The translations under genes and the position numbers were made by a program. This document shows, one piece after another, positions 1 to 12,885 of a stretch of 64,000 nt of DNA (the stretch's first letter is position 1; each line of letters opens with the position of its first letter). The stretch is from Linnemannia schmuckeri (Eukaryota; Mortierellomycota; Mortierellomycetes; Mortierellales; Mortierellaceae). The notes beneath the pieces were generated by a model, which was not told where the DNA came from, made no database searches, and saw only the letters and a program-made list of their open reading frames with translations. The stretch lies in NCBI GenBank assembly GCA_029449235.1, contig JANATG010000004.1:1736001-1800000 (forward strand). Direction: 5' to 3'.

Positions 1-2497
1 GCTACAACCAAGCTGAGCGACTCTGAAGGAGGCAAAGTGGTGGCGCTCAAACGAATTTACGTTACGAGTAGTCCTGACCGGATACAAAACGAAATTGCCA
101 TTTTGCACGATCTAAGGTAGCGAAGTTTATAACAGCTTTGCCCAAATAAGTACATCATACTGGATGACATTGGAACCTTGCTGACATGCATTTTTGCTAT
201 TTTGCAATGTAGTGGTCATAAGAATGTTGTGCCGTTGATCACCGCTTTCCGATTCATGGACCAAGTTATTGTTGTATTGCCTTACTTTGAGCACCGCGAC
301 TTTCGAGTATGTATCCTCTGCTTTGGTTGCTACCGCAAAGCATCAAGCTTAGAGTACGTAAATGCAAACGGTACTGACCGCGCTCGTTTGTTTTTCATAT
401 TTTTTCCTAGGAGTACTACAAGACGCTACCCATGGACGGTATTCGATGCTACTTTCGTGCGCTACTCAAAGCACTCATGCACGTGCACGCCAGCGGCATT
501 ATTCACAGGGATGTCAAGCCAAGCAATTTCCTGTATGATGTTCAGAGAAAGACAGGAATGCTCGTGGACTTTGGGCTTGCACAGCGCCAGGAGAGTTCTC
601 GCAAGACCTATCGCGAGTCAAAATCGCGGCCATCATCTTCGAGAACTAGCACAGTGGAAAGAGCGTCAACTGCAGTCTCGTCAGCATCTGTACCGGCAAG
701 GGCATCAATTTCTACATCAGTGGCTACTACATCGACAAGGACATCACCATATTCAACTGCCACAGGAGCTCGGGCATCAACTCCAGCTCCAACGGTACCG
801 ACGATGTCGACTGCAGGTGTTACGACAACAACACCAGCGCAAACAGCACACTCGTTTTTGGCACAAAGGTCTGGGTCCACTCGACGCGACAAGGAAAACA
901 ACGCACCCATCAACTCGAGATCTATGCTCGAGAGTCGAGCAACGCCCAGAACAGTATTTACTCCCACTGCTGCTACTGGCACACCAATGCAACCAACAGC
1001 AACATCTTATGTATCTCGTTCGACAGTTCCTACTCCAGCACACAGTCAACTCCATCCTGTCCGCCACACGACCACTACACAGGATTTTGCCGCGACACTT
1101 CAGAACCCATTTCAAAGACAGCGTCCAGGAGCACATATCGCCAGCGCGAGCACCGCTGTCGCCAATCACCCTTCTCCGATGCCTGGTCATTCTACACATG
1201 GAAGATCAAAACACCCCTCCATCCCTCCTCATTCGGACACCTCCCCAATACCCCCGATTGGCCCAGCACCAAAGGCTACCCGTGCACTAGGATTCGATAA
1301 GAAGGATCCAAGGTAATTTGCTACAAAAGGCCTACTTACAGATGTAAACGTATGGGTATAACAGGAAGCTAACGCGCAGTTTGTTCTCAATTATCAGGCC
1401 TGTCATCAGAGTTAACCGAGCAGGAACGAGAGGATTCAGAGCACCAGAGATTCTCTTCAGACATGTTAAGCAGACAGTTGGTATGCCGTCATCGATGTCA
1501 TTTCCTATACCAACTCACAGATTACAGAGAATCGAATCCGTACTCACTGGTGTCTTCTCATTTTAATATAGCCCTGGACATCTGGTCAGTTGGAGTGATT
1601 CTGCTGTGCTTCCTATCAGGAAGATTCCCGTTCTTCCACTCGGACGACGACCTGGAGGCTCTTCTAGAGATCGCGGTCGTTTTTGGCCAACGTGAAATGG
1701 CCGCCGTCGCTGCCACATTTAGTAAGTTTAACTAGTTGATCTCTTTTCTTTGGTAAATGCTCATTACCATGATTCTAACAAGCCGAGTGTCCATTCCTCG
1801 TATACGCACTTTAATAGATCGAACCTTTTTAACTACTATACCTGCCATCAAAGATTACGGCGTTTCGCGCGCCAAAATTTGTCGACTGATGAATCCAACA
1901 CGCTTTGGCAAGCCAGACCAACGGAGTTCACAGTCATCTAGTCGATCCTCAAGATCCGCTCCGACCAATGATCGTCAACAACGTAGTTCATCTAGGAACC
2001 TCGACGCGCAGGCGATGCCTGCTTCAGATGCACATGGACGAAGTGTACCCCTGCAAGCCCATCATCCAACTATTATGGCATCAAAGGTAGACCTTCAGAA
2101 CCGAAGCAGCGCCCACAGGCAAGTTGCTCTGCCTGAACCCGACACTCGGAGACGTTTCCACGACGATCTTTTGACGAGAGGAAAAGACCAAAAGGGAGAA
2201 CCAGCAGTGACTGTGGCTTCTACAACCTCTGCAACACAACCCGAAGGTGAGGCGACATCGGCCAAGCCAGATTCCAAGTCCCATACCTCTATAGAGACCA
2301 AGGGTACTGGGAAGCTCAGTATTTTCGAAATAGAAGCCGCCTACATCAAGTCGTTAAATATTGTCGGTACGGAGAAGGAAGAAGACTTTATGGATGCGAT
2401 CGATCTGTTGGATAAACTCATGGCGCTGGACCCGACTAAGCGGATCACAGCCCGACAGGCGCTGAAGCATCGATTCCTAGCAGAAGAGAAAGCGTAG
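1..2497 (+). CDS. CDC7: Cdc7-type DDK protein kinase (5' partial)
   Basis: Catalytic subunit of the Dbf4-dependent kinase, which phosphorylates MCM helicase to fire replication origins in the nucleus. Exons by splice sites and frame: 1-116, 213-306, 411-1312, about 1380-1480, 1572-1721 and 1788-2497, giving 690 codons with the N terminus outside the window. Numbering from the first codon: VALKRIY with the ATP lysine at 17, HRDVKPSNF at 102-110, DFGLAQ at 123-128, GTRGFRAPE ending at 394, then ALDIWSVGVI and FGQREM, which are Cdc7 hallmarks, and a C-terminal LLDKLMALDP. Two long Ser/Thr-rich inserts interrupt the kinase: about 245 residues between DFG and APE, and a shorter one in the last exon, where Cdc7 kinases carry family-specific inserts. 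The acceptor of exon 4 could also lie at 1397, and exon 6 may start at another nearby AG. Confidence 0.9.
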
Positions 2498-3055
2498 GTC
2501 GCGCTCCTGGTCAGACAACACTAGCTTTACCCAAACCTTTTTTTTTCTCTATTCTTTCTTTTTTTGCGGACGTAACTTTTCCCCTTGCCGCTGTACTTGC
2601 ATAGTATCCGTTTCATTTTCTTTCAGTTTATTCTTTTTCGCTCCCTGTACAACTTGTACCATACATAACAATTAAAACACCACTTTTTCGCGTAAAGAGC
2701 AATGTGCGCACTGTCGGAACGCGTATTTTAGGTATTTTAGAGTGTGGCAGCAGACTAGGAAACAAGGGGCAAAATGAAGGTGAAGATAATACTACAAAGG
2801 AAAAATAGAACAAGGAGTTATCAATTTGTAACACCTCTTAGAAGAGACGAAGTAGAATTGTGAACTCTCACCCCTCTTTTTCGCAACTTTTGCTGTCGTC
2901 GTCGTGGAATCACCCTTTAGTAGTCCCTTGCTTTTATCTTTTTTTCTTCTTTTTTTCTCTTATCTCCCAACATCACCTTCATTCCTTTTACTTCCTTTTT
3001 ATTCCTCAGGGCTACTTAACGACACTTTTATTGTACTCTCTTTGACCAGCAGAGG
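2498..3055. promoter_or_regulatory. CDC7 3' flank and subtilase promoter
   Basis: There is no coding signal here. The first half is T-rich, as expected of a 3' UTR. From about 2870 the plus strand becomes strongly CT-rich up to the ATG at 3056, the pattern seen before most plus-strand genes in this window. Confidence 0.5.
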
Positions 3056-6000
3056 ATGAGACGTACAGCAACACAATTTCGGATCCAGCTGGTCCTCATT
3101 TTGGTCCTGACGATTATCAATGTTCCGCCTTGGCTGATGTTCAAGGGCAACACTATTGCTTCTGTCTGTGCTCTCGAAGTCTCCGTCGGCGGTGAGGGAT
3201 ATGAACCCAACGTCGTTGTTGTCGAATCTTCGGCGCAAGATCAAGACGGAGAGTATGAGGGGCGGGAGAGACAAGCACAGGCACATGTTCAAGGATATCA
3301 ACAGCAGCAACAGCAGAGACCACTGGAGTTTGTGGAGTCTGGTCCTAGTCTGAACCTAATCCCGTTGTCAGGTCTTCAGGAGGGAATCGTTGCTGCAGGT
3401 CCCCAACTGGATTTGCAGGGTGGTGGTGGTGGAGACACGGAGAGGGAGGCCAAAAATGCCCAACAAACGCCTCTGGAAGCACCGCCGCCACAGAACCCAG
3501 ACACTCATTCAATAGATGAATCAACACCACCAGTAAAAGAACCGCCAGCAATAGAATCAACACCCCCTATCCGACGATTGATCAATACCTACTATGCACG
3601 ACTATCAGCAATCCCCGGCACGGAGGAGGCAAAAGCCCAGCACGCGCTGGTGAGCGAGGCCTTGCGGGCACTTCCCGGAAAAGTGATGATCCGACACGAG
3701 TTTGGGATGGACGAGGATGATGTGTTGAATGTGATTTCATTCAAGTTAGAGGGGAACAGTGATGGGCTTGAGGAGGTCGCCGCTCTTGCAGGTGTCATTG
3801 GGATCTATCCTGTGGTGAGTGAGGAGCCTTGCCTGGCACCTTGTGTGGTTTTATGCTTTCGGTGTATCACTCTTTGGCAATCCCTGAACCTTAAACCCTT
3901 CTTTTATTGAACGTGTTTGTTCATATAGCGCACGCGGAAGAGACCAAAGGCATTGCCATTGGGGTCTCTGCAGAGGACGAGGCCCAGCCTGGAGTCTGCG
4001 CATATCCTTACAGGGATCCAGATGGTCCACCAGAAGCTCGGCTTGACTGGCAAAGGCATCAAAGTCGGCATCATCGGTACGTTTTCTTGATCCCTCATTC
4101 TAGCTTAATCTTGATATGCGCATTTGGTTCTTATATCAAAGAATTAAGCTTGGTCGAATCTATTCTTTCGTTGTGATGTGATATAATAGACACGGGAGTG
4201 GATTACAAGCATCCGGCGCTGGGAGGATGTTTCGGTCCTGGGTGCAAGGTCGCCTATGGATATGACTTTGTGGGTGACAATTACGATAATGGCAATAGTG
4301 AAAAGGATACGCCAAACCCCGATAAGGATCCTATGGACTGTGCGGGACATGGTACTCATGTTGCCGGTATTGTTGCTGCACGTAATGAGGGGTCAAACGC
4401 GATGGGGCCCCAGGACTTTGTTGGTGTTGCTCCCGATGGTAAGATTGGCTCTTTTCTTTGTGAACTGACAGCTCTGCTTGACGCATACTGTTACTATTTA
4501 TGTGTGCGAGAGAGACATTGACCATTGTTAAAACGTCCACAATCAATACGCGTTTAGCGACAATCGGAGCGTACAGGGTGTTTGGATGTGACGGAGAAGT
4601 CAGCGACGATGTCCTATTGGCAGCATTAAAGGCAGCGTACAGGGACGGCATGGACATTGTGAATCTGTCCCTGGGAGGATCTTCTGGATGGCCCGAGGAA
4701 CCCTTCGCGATTGCCTGTAGTACCTACATCCAAAAAGGGCTTCACATCGCGATTGCTAACGGAAACGACGGTGAGGAAGGGCTCTTTGAAGATGGCGCAC
4801 CAGCGACGGCTGCAGGGGCTGTGGCTGTGGGGAGTGTCGACAATACACATTTCTTAGGCCCTGCGGCGGATGTGGTCTGGCAGTCGCTGGACCGTCATGG
4901 GAAGGCGGCTGTTACTGTTGCTGGACGTGTTGAGGGTGCTAGTGCAGGGGGAGGGTTGGTGGGTCGGATCGGCATGGCGATGGGAGCAGATGCTGCGGAT
5001 GTGCCCTTAGTTGGATTCAGAAGTGATTTGACTTATGTCATTTATGCTCCCTCCAAGGACCCTCAAGGATGTACGCCCTACGATGAAGCTGCGCTGGACA
5101 GAGAGAACCAAGTCCCTCGACCCAACATTGTGGTCCTCCTCCGTCGCGGTGGATGCACATTCAGCGACAAGGCCAAACTGGTTGCCAATGCCAAACTTGG
5201 GGGTCTGTTGGTGTATGATATCATTCCTGAACAACGGCCCTTGGGAATGGCGGTGAGTGGGTTCAACATCTCTGCGGCGGGTCTCTCTTTTGAGGATGCA
5301 ACTCTGTTGATGAATGCGTTGAAAGCCAAGAAAACCGACCCTATGCTCCGGGGTAACGGTCGCAAGTTGACTGCACGGTTCTCGAGCACAGACCAGGTCT
5401 TAAAGTTGGCGAGTGGAGGCAAGATTTCGGACTTTTCGTCGTGGGGTCCTGATGCTCGGTTGCAGTACAAGCCCGATATTGTGACACCTGGAGGAATGAT
5501 CTACTCGACTTTTCCCTTAGCCAAGGGTGGGTTTGCGACGTTACAGGGTACATCGATGGCTTCCCCGTATATGGCTGGTATCCAAGCTCTATTCCTGTCC
5601 AAGCATGGAAAAACGGACCCGGCGCTGCTGTTGAGGATCTTGCAGTCGACTGCTGTCGTGACTGTCAAACCTGGATCAAGTAAAGGGCTGGCCTCGGTAT
5701 TTCAGCAGGGTGGTGGTCTAGTCTCGATGGAAAGGCTGTTTGCACAGGAACCTCCCACGATCGTCTCACCAACCGCACTCTATCTCAACGACACTCAGTT
5801 CCAGAAACTCGACCACGACATCACTTTTATCAATCCCTCCGTCTCATCTGGTCGAATATGGACACTTGTTCACAGACCTGCGTTCTCGGTCAACGGGTTC
5901 GAGGATTCCAACCACTACAGCCCTGTCAACCAATCACGCCTTCGGCATTCGGAGATCTCTGCCTATTCTGTTAGCATGGCCCCTTCGCAGTTCCAACTTG

Positions 6001-7610
6001 GCCCAGGTGCCACAGGTACATTCCGCGTTCATATTGACCCACCTGCGGGCCTGAACATCCAGGAACGGTGGCTGTATAGCGGATTCCTCGAGTTCCAGTG
6101 CAGTACGACTCAAAATACAAGCTGTGGATCGAGTCTAGTCTCGTACGGAGGGATGCATGGGCGTTTGGGTGATATCCCAATCTTGAACCCGGCCCTGACC
6201 TACCCAGCCCTGCAACTCGACAGGTTCCTCGATGTTGACGGAGGCGGCAAGACCTCATCGGCCTCGATTCCTAACAACAACGACGACGAACGCCATGTCT
6301 ACTCTGACACCGGAAAGACCCCCTCGAGCCACGAGAAGAAGGGCGGCGACAACTCCAAGAAAGAACATAAGAACCTTTTCCGAGACCAGTCTGAGCGTGT
6401 CCAGGTTGGCAAGGGTGATGAAGACTGGGTCCAGATCCTGATCTCTATCAATTTTCCGACAAGTCTGCTCACCATCGAGGTTGAATCTGTCTGCGACAAT
6501 GGCCATGGTGCGGGGGGCAATGGTGACAGGATCCGACTGGAGATTGGAGGATCTGGGCGGAGCCGGTTCCAGATCGAGACTGAGGAGGGGCTAGAGGAGG
6601 CTCAAAATATGGTCACCAGAGTTGAGCAGCACACGAACGAGGACGAGTTGCCGGAGGATCTGGAGTTGGTGGCACATATGAAGGAACGTCTGGCGCGGTC
6701 TCAGGAGCTAGCATTCATGCCTAGCGGTCTTTACATGCCTTATGAGGGGTACTCTCGCGTCATGGCACCAGACGTTCCCGTTGAACCCTTGTCGCTTCTC
6801 CGCAAGTCTCATGGTAAGAAGGCAAAGTCCAAGATCAAGCCCAAATCTGGGAACAAGAGGACCAAAAAGGCGCACAAGTCCAAGTTGATTAAGAAGGGCT
6901 TTTCCAAGCATCAACATCATCACCATCATGGCGCCAAATCGACATCCGGCAACAAGAAGGACCACGATCACAACCACGACCACAAGAAGAAGAACAAAGA
7001 CCGCTACCACCGGGACAAAGAAACCGACGAACTCACACCTCGTCACAAGAAGCAAGGCGGTGGTAACGGTCGATCTCGCAGAGGAGGAGGAAAGATCAAA
7101 CGACCGGTCCGTGCACCCGCTCGACCACCAAGACCACCACCCCGTTCCCAAGGCCGATCCCCTGCCTGTGTGCCCCGGATATTGGGCATGATCCCCAATG
7201 GCTTCAACCCTTGGTCAACACGCACGGACTCGACAGAGGGGAACTCGTTTCAGACTTTTTCATGGGTGGGCGATCTGTTACTCCAGAACCATGATGTCAA
7301 TACCGAACCTCAAGGTGACGCTGACGGACTCGATACTCGAGAGGATATGGTATCTTTGACCAAGAAGATCGAGGGCAGAGAGGGGGGCAAGAAGAAGAAA
7401 CACAAGAGCAAGGGCAAGGACAAGAAGCCGCGACCAGACCAGAACACGGACGAGATAGCAGGAGGGGCACAATCCGATCTGACGAGGGATTTGTCAGATG
7501 GTCGGTACCGTCTTGTGGTCAAGGTTCTCAAGCCTTGGGGTGTTCGCGGACGCGCTAGTGATGTTGAGCGCTGGTCCAGTCCCATTATTGTCATCAAGCG
7601 ACGCAAGTAG
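3056..7610 (+). CDS. Secreted subtilisin-like serine protease (S8) with PA domain
   Basis: Extracellular or wall-associated endopeptidase, 1402 aa from exons 3056-3814, 3929-4076, 4190-4438 and 4558-7610, all phases consistent. A hydrophobic segment near residues 10-28 acts as signal peptide. An inhibitor_I9-like propeptide follows a low-complexity stretch. The catalytic triad is visible: Asp303 in IIDTGVDYKHPAL, His356 in GHGTHVAG and Ser718 in QGTSMASPYMAG. A protease-associated domain sits between His and Ser (around residues 500-600, with PNIVVLLRRGGCTF). The architecture matches the fungal Vpr/pyrolysin-like S8A group. The C-terminal region ends in a conserved-looking block (DGRYRLVVKVLKPWG) typical of the Fn3-like tail, but a Lys/His/Arg-rich block of about 100 residues (nt 6800-7160) interrupts it. 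It may be processed or bind wall polymers or metal; that is inference. Confidence 0.9.
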
Positions 7611-8200
7611 ATGCTTTTTATTCTTTTACCTTCAATGGAGCTCTCTCAATACAGGGGAATTTCCCATCAATAATAAAAGTGGCCATATGTGGTGCCATGC
7701 ACCAAGAGTTCACTGGGAATACCAAAGGGGAAAAGCAGCAGGAACATGAGCGCTTGCAAGCACAACTGTTTCCAAGGAAATATTTTCGCAGTCAGTCCTT
7801 CATTTTTGTGTGGTCGGAATCGCATCCGAGCCTTCATGCAGTGCAGGCCTGGGGTAAATGAGGACGAAATATCCTATAGGCGAAAATAAGTCTTCTTTTA
7901 AGAACAGTACTTGTCCGTAAGGATATGTCGATTTCATTACCCCAGCTGATACGATCCCGACTACACAAAAGTGAAGCAATGGCCGCGAGACTACCAGTGA
8001 AGTATGCAGCTCGGGTGCTTCTTCCGAATCAATGGTGGAGTGTCTGGATATGATTGTAACTTTGTAGACTCTTCTTCGTTTTCTTTGAAGCGTAACTCCT
8101 AATCTGGAAACCATGGATACAAAAAATATGGTTGGCGCGATGAAAGGATGGCTGGAAGAAAAGAACCATACTCACTTGCACTTCCCCTCCTCTCGCAACC
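7611..8200. other. Intergenic, subtilase 3' flank to hydrolase array
   Basis: AATAAA-like A-rich sequence lies near 7670. The rest has no supported ORF and no recognisable RNA gene. It leads into the 5' end of the first hydrolase copy. Confidence 0.4.
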
Positions 8201-9584
8201 ATGACACGTCTCCTATCCAAATCAGTGCTTCTGCTTCTTCTTCTTCTTTAGTTCCTCACTCAGGCATCCGGCCAACGCGGATCACTTTCTTTGTTGGGGG
8301 CTAGGGCCGTGGTCAATCTTGATTCATCTGCTGTTACTGGCAACCAGACATCATCGTTCTAGGATAATTTTCCTGCCGTGTTGGAAAAGGCCCGCGCGGA
8401 TGGAGGTATTCCCGGATTGAGTGTGGCGATCCTCCACAAAGGTCAGCTTGTTTTTGCCCAGGGATTTGGAAAACGCAACCGCAAGAATCCGTTCACAACA
8501 AGGGTAAGCAGGGACCAACAAAAAACATCCCAGCCAAAGGTTTACATTGCCTCATTCGTTGTCCTCGCGATCGTTTTTTTTTTTGCCGCCAAAAAATTCT
8601 CCTTCCCTTTTTTAGACTGTCGCTCATATTGCATCGGTATCCAAAGCATTCACTGCGACGGCTGTGGGCGAACTTGTTGCTAAAGGCAAGGTCGACTGGG
8701 ACACTACCCCGGCCTCCCACTACCTTCCAGAGTTTCTGTTGAAGGATCTTGGCCTGACCTCGCAGTTGACCTTTGCCGACTTACTCTCGCACCGCACAGT
8801 AAGCACTTATTTTTCGTTCGTTATTGCATTATTTCTTTTTGTGAGTGTCATACGTGCAGACATACGCTTATCAGTTTTTCCTCCTATACTCTATTTTCAT
8901 GCTGCAAAGCCGGTTCCTTACATCGACATAGCTTGGTTCAGGAATGAACAGCCTTGGAGGAAGGCGATCAAGCGATTGAGGTACCTCGACATGCCCTCAA
9001 AGTTGCTCCGCGAAGTTAACTACCACAATACCATGTACGCCATTGCTGGAGAGGCTGCCGCCAACGTCGCGGGGTTGACATATGCCGAGTTGATCCAAGC
9101 CAAGATCTTTGACCCTCTCGAACTCAAGGATACTGGACTCTCCTTGCCAGAGATGGCGAAACGACCCAATTTTGCGATGCCATACTATGCCGCCTCCTTT
9201 GAGGATGCCAAGAACGGGATCTACGAGGAGGGCTATATGGATCCGATCCTCATGTCTGATGCCCTCGCTGGAGATATCTATATGAACGTCGTCGATCTGG
9301 CAAAGTGGAATAGAGTTATCTTGAAGGAAGGAGAGCTGGATGGGAAGCAGGTCTTGAACAAGGAGAGCGTTCAGGAGACATGGAAGCCTCACAACATTTA
9401 TTCTACGAAGGCACATCAGCCTGGATTTGCACCTACTATAAGGTATGGTCTCGGCTGGGGTTTGGACTCGTACAAGGGCCATGCTATTATGCATCACGGT
9501 ATGTATCTCATTCATCGCTTCTTTCCTTTTGTTTGTCCATTTCTGAGAATGATTTTCCTTGGCTTCCAGCACACTCATGAAAAG

Positions 9585-9648
<64 letters not shown>

Positions 9649-10255
9649 CACAACATCAAAAATGACAAGCATTCATTATTTATATCTACGTTCATCCAAC
9701 ATTAGGCGGAAGCAACCCTGGCTATAGGTCTATGGTCGCGTTCTTCCCAGACGACGACCTTGTTCTCGCGTTCCTGAGCAACGTAGAAGTCACCGAACTC
9801 CCCTCCAGCATCCTGTATCACATGGCCGATGAGCTTTTGAGCCTTCCCAAAACTGAGGACTGGATTAACGACGTTGCCCTCAAGAGAACCCAAGTGACTT
9901 ATAAACTCCGGAGCGGCATGGAAAACGGCGGTTTGCCCGAGCGTATTGAGGGTACACGCAACAGCCATGCGTTGGTCGACTACACGGGCGAGTACACCAA
10001 TCCTGTGTTTGGCAAAATCGTAGCCACACTTCAGGAAGATGGGTCTTTGTTTATGAAGGTTCGGACGTTGGAGAGCAAGTTGGAACACTATCACTACGAG
10101 TCGTTCAAGGGATATGTGCAAGATTTCTCGATTAGGGAAATGTCTTTTTTACGTTCTTCACTGACTCGAATAGTCGCGTTGATTCGGTGGAAGCTACATT
10201 TGTTTTAGGTTCTGGACCCGAAGTGTACAAGAGAACGGAGAGCTCCAAGCCATAG
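8201..10255 (+). pseudogene. Beta-lactamase-like hydrolase copy 1, broken
   Basis: Same four-exon gene as copies 2-5: 8201-8503, 8616-8798, 8910-9498 and 9706-10255. The reading frame opens at ATG 8201 and aligns with copy 2, but is interrupted in frame by TAG at 8249 (just after a CTT run) and TAG at 8360 (where copies 2-5 have Leu in FLxNLP). In the last exon one base is missing at about 10135-10138 relative to the other copies. Restoring alignment by eye, homology continues in the next frame to TAG 10253-10255; unrepaired, translation stops at 10208. The catalytic motifs are still present: SVSK in exon 2, YHN in exon 3, HHGG across the third junction. There is no early in-frame ATG after the second stop, so an N-terminally shortened product is unlikely to be efficient. 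Splice sites remain canonical, so decay looks recent. Sequencing errors are the main alternative. Confidence 0.8.
9586..9644. repeat. (AC)n microsatellite
   Basis: About 59 bp of uninterrupted AC dinucleotides inside the third intron of hydrolase copy 1. The corresponding introns of the other copies lack it. Confidence 0.98.
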
Positions 10256-10934
10256 GAGGATCGTTGAAGTTCCCCGATACAATGCACTGAGAAAAGACAA
10301 AACAGAATTAAAAGTGATCATCGCTCTTGAATCGGATTCCCTCGCCTGGGATTGGCTGCGCTTAAAAATCTGACTGATAGAGGGAGAATGGTATGTGATG
10401 ATTCCTGGAGTTTCTGTCTGAACCGACTCGATGTCCTCTGGCGGTGGTGTTGCGGACGGTGTGTGTTGTGTGTGTCCTCGGCTGCTCGCATGTCTTCTTT
10501 TCTCGTTCCCTTGCACCACACTCAACCATCCCTCTAATTCTTACGCTTTTAACAGTAGCCTGTCTGCCAGTGTGTTAACTGCACGTGTGAAGTGATTAAA
10601 GGAAAATGATGTCGAGCGAGCACAATAGATTCATGAAAGTTTTTTGTACAAGGAAGATGCATCCTCATCGCTATTCAAAGATGAGAAATAAAGGGAAATA
10701 GTGGTTATCTATTCTATTGGTAGAACAAATGAGCCTGGATGATGGTTCAGAGAATAAGAAAATGATATGTGACGTGCATGATGGGCTGTAATTGAAATCC
10801 ACAGGGGTTATTCCCACTTTCGACCGAAGGTGAATCTGCCAAGAACAAGATGACGAAGCTTAAAAAAAAGAGGTTTCCAATCGTAATAAATACCACACCA
10901 GAAAAGACACTCATTTGCGACTTTCCCTCCCACC
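10256..10934. other. Intergenic between hydrolase copies 1 and 2
   Basis: No coding signal is seen. AAATAAAG at about 10685 could serve as a polyadenylation signal of copy 1. The last 100 bases, with a TAATAAATACC stretch and CT-rich sequence, are the likely promoter of copy 2. Confidence 0.4.
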
Positions 10935-12885
10935 ATGTCATACTTCCTGTTATCCAAGCCACCTCGTCTCTTCTTTCGTTCTTCTCTCACTCACATACAT
11001 CTGCTACGGCAACGCGGCTCGATATCCCTTGTGAGAAACCTGTCTTCTTCCTCTACGAATGCGGATGTCCCTATCGCCAATCGCACTTCGAACTTCTTGA
11101 ACAACCTACCTGCAGTGCTTGAGAAAGCCAGGATTGATGGCGGTATCCCGGGTATGAGTGTTGCCATCATGCATCAAGGCGAGCTCATATTTGCTCAGGG
11201 TTTTGGAAAACGTAACCTCAAGGACCCATTTACCAAAGAGGTAAGCACTGCAATGAAAAGTCAATTGCGAGTGCCGTCTGTCATCCCTTCCGACAGCGAA
11301 CCCAATTTTTTCTCACGAGTTTATTGCCACTAAAACACGTCTCTCTAATTTAGACTGTGTCCCACATCGCATCGGTGACAAAGGCGTTTACCGCGACAGC
11401 AATTGGAGAGCTGGTTGCAGAAGGAAAGGTGGATTGGAACAAGACACCCGTTTCCCATTATCTACCCGAGTTCCAACTTAAGGACCCCCTCTTGACCTCG
11501 CAATTGACTTTTGCTGACATGTTGTCACACCGAACAGTAAGCAATTAGGCCTTTATGTGTATTTTTTTTTTCGACTGAAGGAACACAGCCGCTGCTGACA
11601 TTTATTCCCTTTTATATCCATAGCCAGTCCCTCCTATCGATATGGCATGGTACAGGAGCAAGGAGTCGACAAGGACACTCATCAAACAACTGAGGGACCT
11701 CGACTTACCCTCCTCAAGGTTATCGCCCACTTTCAACTACAACAACATTATCTACGCTGTTGCAGGAGAGGCCGCCGCCAATGTTGCTGGAATGTCGTAT
11801 GCAGAGCTGATAAGGGCCAAGCTACTCGAACCCCTGGGACTCAAGACTGCTGGCCTTTCACAACTGGAGATGGCGAAACATACTGATTTCGCAATGCCCT
11901 ACGACGCTGCCACATTTGAGGATGCAAAGAACGGGATCTTTGAGGAAGGGTATATCGACGAGATTCCAATGGCTGACGCACCAGCAGGCGATATATACAT
12001 GAACGTCGTGGATCTGGCCAAATGGGGAAGGGTCATCCTGAAGGAGGGAGAGCTCGATGGGAAGCAGATTCTGAATAAGGAGAGTATCCAGGAGACCTTA
12101 AAGTCTCATAACATTATACAGCTTCCCCAGCGTAGACGCGACTTTAGTCCGACTATGAGATATGGTCTCGGCTGGATGTTGGATTCCTACAAGGGACATG
12201 CTATCATTCATCATGGTATATACCTTTCTCTTTCTCCCTCACTCCCTCCTCTCCTTGGCAAATGTGACAAACTAAAAAGGACAAACATTAACAAGGGCCT
12301 GGAATTCTTTTTTTGTATATTTTAGGCGGATGCAACTCTGGCTACAGATCACATTTGGCCTTCTACCCTGACGACGACCTTGTCGTTGCGCACCTGACCA
12401 ACATCTACATCACCGACCTCCCGACCAACCTACCCTACTACATCGCTGACGGACTCCTGGAGCTACCCAAGACGGTCAACTGGTTGGAGGAAGTGTCTCC
12501 CAAGACAACCCAGGAGACCTATGACATGTTTGCTATGATCAGAAAGGGCAACCTCCCTGACCGTATCGAAGGCAAACCCCGCAGCCATAATTTGGCCGAC
12601 TATGTCGGTGAGTACGCCCATCCTGTCTATGGCAAGATCACAGTTACCCTCCAGGAGAATGACAACGGTGGTGGCTTGCATATGAAGATGCGAACCCTGG
12701 AGAGTAAGCTGGAGCACTACCACTATGAATCGTTCAAGGGACATGTGCACGACTTTGCGCTGAAGAGCAACGTCCTGCTCACCTTCCAGACGGGCGGCAT
12801 GGGTACCGTCGATGCCATTCACGTCACCGTCATGGGTTCAGATCCGACGCCATTCAAGAAGACCGAAAAGACTCCTGGGCCCTAG
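10935..12885 (+). CDS. Beta-lactamase-like serine hydrolase copy 2, probable mitochondrial presequence
   Basis: Serine hydrolase of the class C beta-lactamase/penicillin-binding-protein-like family (LACTB/esterase type), 546 aa. Exons 10935-11240, 11354-11536, 11624-12215 and 12326-12885. The nucleophile motif SVTK is at 109-112, the YxN motif at Tyr202, and HHGG at 359-362 takes the place of the KTG box. The C-terminal part (about 430-530) resembles the DUF3471 lipocalin-like domain that often follows this fold. The first 45 residues are rich in Arg, Ser and Leu without acidic residues and end RNLSSSS, as in mitochondrial targeting peptides. Fungal paralogues act as esterases or peptidases; the substrate is unknown. 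Start: first ATG, with an open frame back to it. Confidence 0.88.

Noticed and set aside
6708..7151. Long minus-strand ORF within the subtilase gene
   Set aside because: Shadow of the His/Lys-rich coding region; valine/leucine-rich complement without motifs.
10206..10208. Natural C terminus of copy 1 at this stop codon
   Set aside because: The peptide before it does not align with other copies, while the next frame continues the family pattern to 10255.
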